A DNA stretch of 26,196 nucleotides, taken from assembly GCA_035461525.1 (NCBI GenBank), contig DATHVD010000028.1, positions 1 through 26,196 on the forward strand, written 5' to 3'. The stretch comes from JAIBJN01 sp035461525. Lineage in GTDB: Bacteria > Actinomycetota > Thermoleophilia > Gaiellales > Gaiellaceae. Positions within the stretch are counted from its first letter, which is position 1; the number at the start of each line of letters is the position of its first letter. The translations under genes and the position numbers were made by a program. The notes under the pieces were generated by a model, which was not told the origin of the DNA, did no database searches, and worked only from the letters and a program-made list of their open reading frames with translations. Shown here in pieces: positions 20,910 to 26,196 of the stretch.

Positions 20910-23900
20910 GTGGCCGTGCTGGCCGGCGCCGCGGCGGCGATCCCGCCGGAGCGTCGCGCCGAGCGCGCCTTCCTCGACGTCCGGACCGAGCGCCCCGTGC
21001 CGGCGGTCGCGCCGGGGCCGGCGCACGAGAGTCTGCGACTCTCGCTCGGCCCCCTGGGAGTCCTCGACCTCGACCCGCGCACGGGGACGCCTCGCGTCGT
21101 CGCGCGGCTCGACGGCTTCCTCACGGGCCCGTCCGACAGAGATGCCGCGGACGTCGTCCTCGACTACGTCCGCGCGCGCCCGGGCGTCTTCGGGCTCGCA
21201 GACGACGACGTCGCCGCGCTGCGGCTCGTGCGCGACGAGACGGACTCCTTCGGGGTTCGCCGCCTCCTCTGGGCGCAGACGGCGGGCGGCATCCCCTCCT
21301 TCGACACCGACCTGCGGGCGAGCGTGGCGCGCGACGGCCGCCTCCTCAACGTCATGGGCTCGCCCCTCCCGGGCCTCTCCCGGCCCGGGGAGGCGCCGGC
21401 TCTCGCCGCCGGAGACGCGGTCGTCGCGGCCCTCGAGGACGCCGGACGCCGGCCGGCGAGCCCTCCCCGGCCGCTCGCCTCTCCCCGCGGCGCGGCGCAG
21501 GAGACCGCGTTCGCGGGTGACCACCGGGCCGGGCTCGTGCTCGTGTACGACGGGCGCGGCACCCGCCTCGCCTGGCACGTGACCGCGCACGCCGACGGGG
21601 ACGAGGTCTACGACGTCCTCGTCGACGCAGAGACGGGCGAGGTCGTGCGGCGGGCGCCCAAGGTGGAGCGCGCGGAGGCGCGCGTCTTCGACCACTACCC
21701 GGACGCGCCCCTCGGCGGCACGACGTCGCTCCGGGAGCTTCCGGCCGCGTGGCTCGCGCCCGGGGCGACGAAGCTGAACGGGCCGTACGCCCGCGTCTGG
21801 GCTGACCTGAACGACAACGACAAGGTCGACGCGGGCGAGGAGGCCGCCTCAGCCGGAGGCGTCTGGGACAACGAGCCGGCCAGGTTCACGCACGCGAACG
21901 GCTTCTGCGCGCCCGGATTCGCGAGCACGTGCACGTGGGACAGCTGGACGGGCGGATCCTGGGCGGCGAACGTCGCGCAGAGCCAGGCCCAGGTCTTCTG
22001 GTTCGTGAACACGTTCCACGACCACCTGAAGGACGATCCCGACATCGCGTGGACGGAGCGGAACTTCGAGGACGCGGACAAGGTGCTGGCCCACACCCAC
22101 GACGGCGCGGCCCTGGGCGGCGGGTTCCTCGGGCCGAACATGCCGGACTCCGGCCACGTCTCGAACGCGAACATGTACACGCCCCCGGACGGCGTCCCCC
22201 CGCGAATGCAGATGTACCTCTTCGCCTCCTGGACGGGCGCCTACGCCACCGACCCGACCCCCGACACGAACGGCGGCGACGACGCGTCCGTCGTGTACCA
22301 CGAGTACGCGCACGGGCTCTCCAACCGGCTGATCACCTACGTGAGCGGCTGGGGCGCGCTCGACAGGCACCAGTCCAGGGCGATGGGCGAGGGCTGGAGC
22401 GACTGGTACGCGCTCGACTTCCTGGCCGACGACGGCTTCGCCGAGGACGACCTCCTCGTCGACGGCGAGGTCCTCGTCGGGCGCCACGTCGACAACGGCG
22501 AGCGACGGATCCGGACGCAGGGCCTCGACTGCCCCGTCGCCTCCGCGGCGCCGGGGTGCCCCGGCGGCCACGACACCGCGGGCGGCGGCTATACCTACGG
22601 CGACCTGGGCAGCATCGCCGCGGGAGGGCCGCAGGTGCACGCCGACGGTGAGATCTGGGCCGAGACGCTGTGGGAGCTCCGCGCCGAGGTCGGCGTCTCC
22701 GACGCCCGCTACCTCGTCACCCAGGGCATGCGCGAGTCGCCTCCGAACCCGTCGTTCCTCGACCTGCGGAACGCCATGCTGCAGGCGAACACCGTGGGCG
22801 TCGCCAACGGACGCGCCGACCGCTCGGCGGAGATGTGGGACGTCTTCGCGCGGCGCGGCATGGGCTGGTTCGCGGCCACCGAGGACGCCGGCGACACGGC
22901 GCCGGTCGAGAGCTTCGCGCTTCCCCCCGACCCCGCCGACGGCGCGGGGACGGTGAGCGGCACGGTACGCGAGCGCCTCTCGGGCGCCCCCGTCCCCGGA
23001 GCGAAGGTGACGATCGCCGGCCCCGAGGGGCTGACGGCGACGACGAACGCGAAGGGTCGCTATTCCATCGACGGCGTCCCGCCGGGGACGTATCCGAAGG
23101 TCGTGGTCGCCCGGCCCGGCTACGAGCGCGTCGTCGCCACGGACCTCGCGGTCGCCGCCGACGAGGAGCGCGTCGCCGACTTCCTGGTCCGGCGGAACTG
23201 GGCCGCGCTCGCCGGGGGCGCGAAGGTCACGTCGTTCAGCGGCCCCGACTACGGGGCTCAGGGCTGCGGGCCGAAGCAGGCGTTCGACGGCTCTCTCGCC
23301 ACCGGCTGGGCCAGCTCCCTCCCGCCGGGGAAGACCCGGCAGGTGACCGTGCGGCTCCCGGCCTTCGTCGACGTGACGTCGTTCGCCGTCGATCCCGGCG
23401 CGATCTGCGGAGACCCGGACCCGGCGTCGCTAAAGGGGTACGAGCTCGCCGTCTCGAAGACGGGCAAGAGCGGATCCTGGAAGACCGTCAAGACCGGCTC
23501 CTTCACGCTTGCGAGCGCCCACCGGCTGAACCGGATCACCATCTCGAAGCGGCGCGCGGTTCGCTTCGTGCGCCTGACGATGCTTTCCAACCACGGGCAC
23601 GCGTCGTGGGTCGACCTCGCCGAGCTCGAGGTCCACGGGAAGCGGACGCCGATGTGCTTCGGACGTCCGGCGACGATCGTCGGCACCGAGGGTCGCGACC
23701 GCCTCCGCGGCGGTGACGGACCGGACGTGATCGTCGGCCTGGGCGGCGACGACACGATTGACGCCGGCGGGGGGAACGACCGCATCTGCGCCGGCGCCGG
23801 GGACGATGTCATCAAGGGCGGCGGCGGCCGCGACCTCATCGACGCCGGGCCCGGCGACGACGGCGTCCTCACCCGCGACGGCGTCAGGGAGACCCGCCTC

Positions 23901-23975
23901 AAGGGCGGCAAGGGCACCGACCGGATCCTCAGGGACGATTACGACCGGGCCAGGGGCTTCGAGGCCAGGCTCTAG
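20910..23975 (+). CDS. Secreted M36 (fungalysin-type) metalloprotease with C-terminal adhesion modules
   Basis: The product is 1021 aa from the GTG at 20910. The order is: end of a signal peptide; a FTP/PepSY-like propeptide (to about 240); the M36 zinc domain with H-E-Y-A-H-G-L (His464, Glu465, His468) and G-E-G-W-S-D with Glu494; a carboxypeptidase-regulatory-like beta domain (about 680-763); an F5/8 type C (discoidin)-like domain (about 770-905); and RTX-like Gly/Asp calcium repeats such as G-G-D-G-P-D-V-I (about 924-988). It should be exported, self-activate and digest proteins, while the C-terminal modules may bind surfaces. The start is doubtful. Upstream codons in frame (from about 20850) read like the basic end and hydrophobic core of a signal peptide but contain no ATG, GTG or TTG. 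A CTG at 20838 is one option. Confidence 0.88.
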   Translation: MAVLAGAAAAIPPERRAERAFLDVRTERPVPAVAPGPAHESLRLSLGPLGVLDLDPRTGTPRVVARLDGFLTGPSDRDAADVVLDYVRARPGVFGLADDDVAALRLVRDETDSFGVRRLLWAQTAGGIPSFDTDLRASVARDGRLLNVMGSPLPGLSRPGEAPALAAGDAVVAALEDAGRRPASPPRPLASPRGAAQETAFAGDHRAGLVLVYDGRGTRLAWHVTAHADGDEVYDVLVDAETGEVVRRAPKVERAEARVFDHYPDAPLGGTTSLRELPAAWLAPGATKLNGPYARVWADLNDNDKVDAGEEAASAGGVWDNEPARFTHANGFCAPGFASTCTWDSWTGGSWAANVAQSQAQVFWFVNTFHDHLKDDPDIAWTERNFEDADKVLAHTHDGAALGGGFLGPNMPDSGHVSNANMYTPPDGVPPRMQMYLFASWTGAYATDPTPDTNGGDDASVVYHEYAHGLSNRLITYVSGWGALDRHQSRAMGEGWSDWYALDFLADDGFAEDDLLVDGEVLVGRHVDNGERRIRTQGLDCPVASAAPGCPGGHDTAGGGYTYGDLGSIAAGGPQVHADGEIWAETLWELRAEVGVSDARYLVTQGMRESPPNPSFLDLRNAMLQANTVGVANGRADRSAEMWDVFARRGMGWFAATEDAGDTAPVESFALPPDPADGAGTVSGTVRERLSGAPVPGAKVTIAGPEGLTATTNAKGRYSIDGVPPGTYPKVVVARPGYERVVATDLAVAADEERVADFLVRRNWAALAGGAKVTSFSGPDYGAQGCGPKQAFDGSLATGWASSLPPGKTRQVTVRLPAFVDVTSFAVDPGAICGDPDPASLKGYELAVSKTGKSGSWKTVKTGSFTLASAHRLNRITISKRRAVRFVRLTMLSNHGHASWVDLAELEVHGKRTPMCFGRPATIVGTEGRDRLRGGDGPDVIVGLGGDDTIDAGGGNDRICAGAGDDVIKGGGGRDLIDAGPGDDGVLTRDGVRETRLKGGKGTDRILRDDYDRARGFEARL

Positions 23976-24763
23976 GCGGCGCGAGCCGCCTTGTCGGCAT
24001 AGAGCCGGCGGTCGGCGGCCGCGACGAGCTGCTCGGCGGTGGAGCACTGCTCCGGCAGGTAGGCGGCGCCCGCGCTCGCGCGCACGTCGTCGGGCAGGCG
24101 CTCGCGCAGGCGGGTGAGGAACGCGGCGACGTCGGACGGACGCGCCTCGAGGAGGAGGGCGGCGAACTCGTCGCCGCCCGTGCGCCCGGCGAAGTCGGTC
24201 TCGCGCACGGTGGCCGCGAGCGTGGCGGCGAAGGCACGCAGGATCCTGTCGCCCTCGTGGTGCCCGGCGCGATCGTTCGTCTCCTTGAAGCGGTCGAGGT
24301 CGAAGGCGACGAAGGCGATGTGCCCCCGGTAGCGCCGCGCCCGCGCCGCCTCGAGGGCGACCTGGGCGTGGAAGGCGCGGTGGTTGAGGAGGCCCGTGAG
24401 CGGGTCGCGCCGCGCCCGCTCGGCGAGCTCTCCGGTGACGCGCTGGACGTACGCGACGAGGCAGCCGTCGAGCGCCGCCCGGGCCTTCGCCTCGCTGTGG
24501 CGCTCCAGCACGCGGCCGAGCACGAGCAGTTCGGCGGCGATCTCGGCCGGCGCGAGGCCGAGGCTCTCGCGCTCGCGCGCGAGGTCGGCTGCGAGGGCGG
24601 CGGCGTCGTCGTCCTCGCCGAGCGCGGCGACGAAGGAGGGCAGCGACCCGAGCTGGCCGAGCCGCCCCAGCCTCGCCAGGGAGGGGACGGCGCCGGTCTC
24701 GAGCGCCTCGTCCACGCATTCGACGGCGAGGTCCCAGGCGGAGGTCCTGACGAGCCCGGTCAC
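23972..24763 (-). CDS. GGDEF diguanylate cyclase with unknown N-terminal helical domain
   Basis: The product is 263 aa from the GTG at 24763. Residues 1-115 are helical with no membrane segment and no domain I recognise. The GGDEF domain (about 118-263) has D-P-L-T-G-L-L-N-H-R-A-F, F-D-L-D-R-F-K with metal Asp155, and an intact G-G-D-E-F at 196-200. R-E-T-D at 187-190 is at the right distance to be the product-inhibition I-site. It should make cyclic di-GMP in the cytoplasm and be feedback-inhibited. A TACCCT -10 (minus strand, 24771-24776) lies 7 bases before the GTG, so the mRNA is probably leaderless. It is convergent with the M36 gene, and both stops are in the CTAG at 23972-23975. Confidence 0.9.
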   Translation of the reverse strand: MTGLVRTSAWDLAVECVDEALETGAVPSLARLGRLGQLGSLPSFVAALGEDDDAAALAADLARERESLGLAPAEIAAELLVLGRVLERHSEAKARAALDGCLVAYVQRVTGELAERARRDPLTGLLNHRAFHAQVALEAARARRYRGHIAFVAFDLDRFKETNDRAGHHEGDRILRAFAATLAATVRETDFAGRTGGDEFAALLLEARPSDVAAFLTRLRERLPDDVRASAGAAYLPEQCSTAEQLVAAADRRLYADKAARAA

Positions 24764-24770
24764 GCGGCTC

Positions 24771-24776
24771 AGGGTA
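24771..24776 (-). promoter_or_regulatory. -10 element for the leaderless GGDEF gene
   Basis: On the minus strand TACCCT is followed by 7 bases and then the GTG start at 24763. The rpsB promoter is only 15 bp away on the other strand. Confidence 0.45.
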
Positions 24777-24790
24777 CGGAGGGCGTCGGC

Positions 24791-24908
24791 TAGAATGCAG
24801 CGTCTCTGCCCCCGACCCGGCGGAATCACGCGGGTGGCGGTGCCGGGCCTCGCCCCGGTTCCACCCGTTCCGGCCGGCACAGGTCCCGATAACCGAGGAG
24901 GAAAACGA
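24791..24908 (+). promoter_or_regulatory. rpsB promoter and structured leader with Shine-Dalgarno
   Basis: TAGAAT (24791-24796) is a good -10; no clear -35 is seen. The expected start near 24803 gives a leader of about 105 bases. CGGGTGG (24831-24837) can pair with CCACCCG (24861-24867), and CCGGG (24843-24847) with CCCGG (24854-24858) inside it. AGGAGG (24896-24901) is 7 bases before the GTG, so this gene is not leaderless. A role in S2 feedback control, known for rpsB leaders in other bacteria, is only inference. Confidence 0.55.
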
Positions 24909-25952
24909 GTGTCTGTCGTCTCCATGCGCGAGCTCCTGGAGGCCGGAGTCCACTTCGGCCACCAGACGCGCCGCTGGAACCCCAAGATGCGCCGCTTCAT
25001 CTTCACGGAGCGCGGCGGCATCTACATCATCGACCTGCAGCAGACCCTGAGCCTGATCGAGGAGGCGCACGCCTTCGCGCGCAACATCGCCGAGCGGGGC
25101 GGGTCGGTGCTCTTCGTCGGCACGAAGAAGCAGAGCCAGGACTCGATCGCCGAGGAAGCCGCCCGCGTGGGCATGCCGTACGTGAACCACCGCTGGCTCG
25201 GCGGGCTCCTGACCAACTGGCGCACGATCTCCGACCGGATCCAGCGCCTGCACGAGCTGCGCCGGCTGCGCGACGAGGGCCAGCTCGAGCTCCTGCCGGC
25301 GAAGGAGCGGATCTCCCGGCTCGCCGAGCTCGAGAAGCTCGAGACGAACCTCGGCGGCGTCGCCGACATGAAGTCCGTCCCGGACGCGATCTTCGTCGTC
25401 GACCTGCGCAAGGAGCAGCTCGCCGTCCGCGAGGCGCGCCGGCTCGGCCTGCCGATCATCGCGCTCGTCGACACGAACTGCGACCCCGACGACGCCGACT
25501 ACATCATCCCGGGGAACGACGACGCGATTCGTTCCTGCAGCCTCATCGTCCGCGTCCTCGCGGACGCGATGGAGGCCGGGAAGCGGAAGGTGACGGCCGA
25601 GGACTTCGCTGCCGCCGAGGCTGCGCGGGCAAAGGCACCCGCCGAGCCCGCTCAGCCAGAAGGCGCGGCTCCGCCGGCGCCCGCCGAGCCAGCTCGGCCT
25701 GAGCGCGAGGTGCCCGAGGCCGCCGCGCCCGCGGAGCCCGAGGCGCCCGCCGCCGCCGAGTCCGAGGCCGCCGCGCCGGCCGAGGCTCCCGCCGAGCCGG
25801 CAGTCTCCTCGGAACCAGAGCCGGAGGCGCCTGCCGCGACGCCGCCCGACGCCGAGGGAGAGCTGCCCGCCCCGGAGGCGGAAGCGCCACGCACCGCCGC
25901 GCCCGAAGCCGAGACGCAGGAGCCCGCGACCGGAGAGGAGGCGTCGTCGTGA
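24909..25952 (+). CDS. rpsB: 30S ribosomal protein S2 with long acidic tail
   Basis: The product is 347 aa. Residues 1 to about 238 are a normal S2: M-R-E-L-L-E-A-G-V-H-F-G-H-Q-T near the N terminus, F-V-G-T-K-K-Q, H-R-W-L-G-G-L-L-T-N-W and P-G-N-D-D-A-I-R-S. From about 240 to the end is a low-complexity tail of Ala, Pro and Glu, about 108 residues, that is absent from E. coli S2 (241 aa). The GTG at 24909 is supported by AGGAGG at 7 bases. An alternative ATG at 24924 would drop five residues. It overlaps tsf (GTGA), the usual rpsB-tsf operon. Confidence 0.97.
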   Translation: MSVVSMRELLEAGVHFGHQTRRWNPKMRRFIFTERGGIYIIDLQQTLSLIEEAHAFARNIAERGGSVLFVGTKKQSQDSIAEEAARVGMPYVNHRWLGGLLTNWRTISDRIQRLHELRRLRDEGQLELLPAKERISRLAELEKLETNLGGVADMKSVPDAIFVVDLRKEQLAVREARRLGLPIIALVDTNCDPDDADYIIPGNDDAIRSCSLIVRVLADAMEAGKRKVTAEDFAAAEAARAKAPAEPAQPEGAAPPAPAEPARPEREVPEAAAPAEPEAPAAAESEAAAPAEAPAEPAVSSEPEPEAPAATPPDAEGELPAPEAEAPRTAAPEAETQEPATGEEASS

Positions 25953-26196
25953 CCGCCGTCTCCGCCGGGCTCGTCAAGGAGCTCCGCGACCTCACGGGCG
26001 CGGGGATGATGGACTGCAAGCGGGCCCTCGAGGAGGCGGGGGGCGACCTCGACGCGGCGCAGAAGCTCCTGCGCGAGAAGGGAATGGCCGCCGCCGCGAA
26101 GCGGGCCGGACGCGAGACGACCGAGGGCGTCGTCCTTGCGCGCGTCGAGGGCGGCACAGCCGCGATGGTGGCCGTCGGCTGCGAGACGGAGCCGGT
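25949..26196 (+). CDS. tsf: Elongation factor Ts, N-terminal part
   Basis: There are 82 complete codons before the right edge. The N-terminal UBA-like domain reads V-K-E-L-R-D-L-T-G-A-G-M-M-D-C-K-R-A-L. It is followed by A-A-A-A-K-R-A-G-R-E-T-T-E-G-V-V and the start of the core (A-V-G-C-E-T-E-P). EF-Ts recycles EF-Tu-GDP. The GTG at 25949 overlaps the rpsB stop TGA (25950-25952), so translation is coupled. The rest of the gene lies outside the window. Confidence 0.97.
   Translation, partial: MTAVSAGLVKELRDLTGAGMMDCKRALEEAGGDLDAAQKLLREKGMAAAAKRAGRETTEGVVLARVEGGTAAMVAVGCETEP

Noticed and set aside
23690..23880. Repeated GGCGGCG/GACGACG blocks that look like a tandem DNA repeat.
   Set aside because: They are explained by the Gly/Asp calcium-binding repeats of the protease.
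25629..25930. GCC/GAG-rich tract as a possible simple repeat.
   Set aside because: It is the in-frame Ala/Pro/Glu tail of S2.
1..26196. CRISPR arrays, tRNA or rRNA genes.
   Set aside because: No regularly spaced repeats, tRNA-like cloverleaf or rRNA-like stretch was seen by eye, and the window is filled by protein genes and remnants.

Overview
The window is about 26 kb of very GC-rich DNA, densely packed with genes that mostly start with GTG. It looks like a chromosomal segment of an actinomycete (Actinomycetota). My best guess is the class Thermoleophilia (Gaiellales or Solirubrobacterales type). This rests on the gene order murA / tRNA nucleotidyltransferase / pgeF-yggS-sepF-yggT-divIVA-dksA-lspA-rluD / rpsB-tsf, the GC content, the actinobacterial SOS boxes and the LexA-type mutasome. 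No 16S or other taxonomic marker is available to prove it.

Left part (1-7400). The start of a DUF4235 membrane protein runs off the left edge on the minus strand. Divergent to it is an SOS mutagenesis cassette: an ImuB-like, catalytically dead Y-family polymerase, a small DUF6504-like protein and the error-prone polymerase DnaE2. Two perfect LexA half-site palindromes overlap the promoter and touch the ImuB start codon. After dnaE2 lies a decayed histidine kinase with many frameshifts and deletions, then an intact DAO-family FAD oxidoreductase. Two direct copies of an 84-bp intergenic repeat lie before dnaE2 and after the oxidoreductase.

Middle part (7380-13600). A small helical orphan protein and an EEP-family phosphohydrolase diverge from a shared -10 element. 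The hydrolase overlaps a class V aminotransferase, which is followed by a lipoprotein with a possible internal duplication. An HD-domain protein diverges from murA, again from one shared -10 heptamer. MurA carries Asp in place of the fosfomycin-reactive Cys and is followed by a RidA protein and a hairpin. Then comes a frameshifted remnant of a secreted-type protein on the minus strand.

Right part (13600-26196). A DHH-CBS-CBS-poly(A) polymerase-head fusion (CCA- or A-adding type) starts a tight run with pgeF, yggS, sepF, yggT, divIVA-like, a DksA/TraR zinc-finger protein, lspA and rluD. This is the division-cluster tail, but without ftsZ next to it. A large secreted M36 (fungalysin-type) metalloprotease with a carboxypeptidase-regulatory-like domain, a discoidin-like domain and RTX-like glycine/aspartate repeats follows. 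It ends tail-to-tail with a GGDEF diguanylate cyclase, and both stop codons share one CTAG. Last come rpsB, with a long acidic Ala/Pro/Glu tail, and the start of tsf.

A theme across the window is that TANNNT -10 elements sit 6-12 bases before many start codons. This suggests that leaderless or nearly leaderless mRNAs are common here. I did not find a plainly new multi-gene system. The most notable points are the twin SOS boxes on a leaderless ImuB gene, the symmetric shared -10 elements at divergent promoters, the intergenic repeat family and the Cys-to-Asp MurA.
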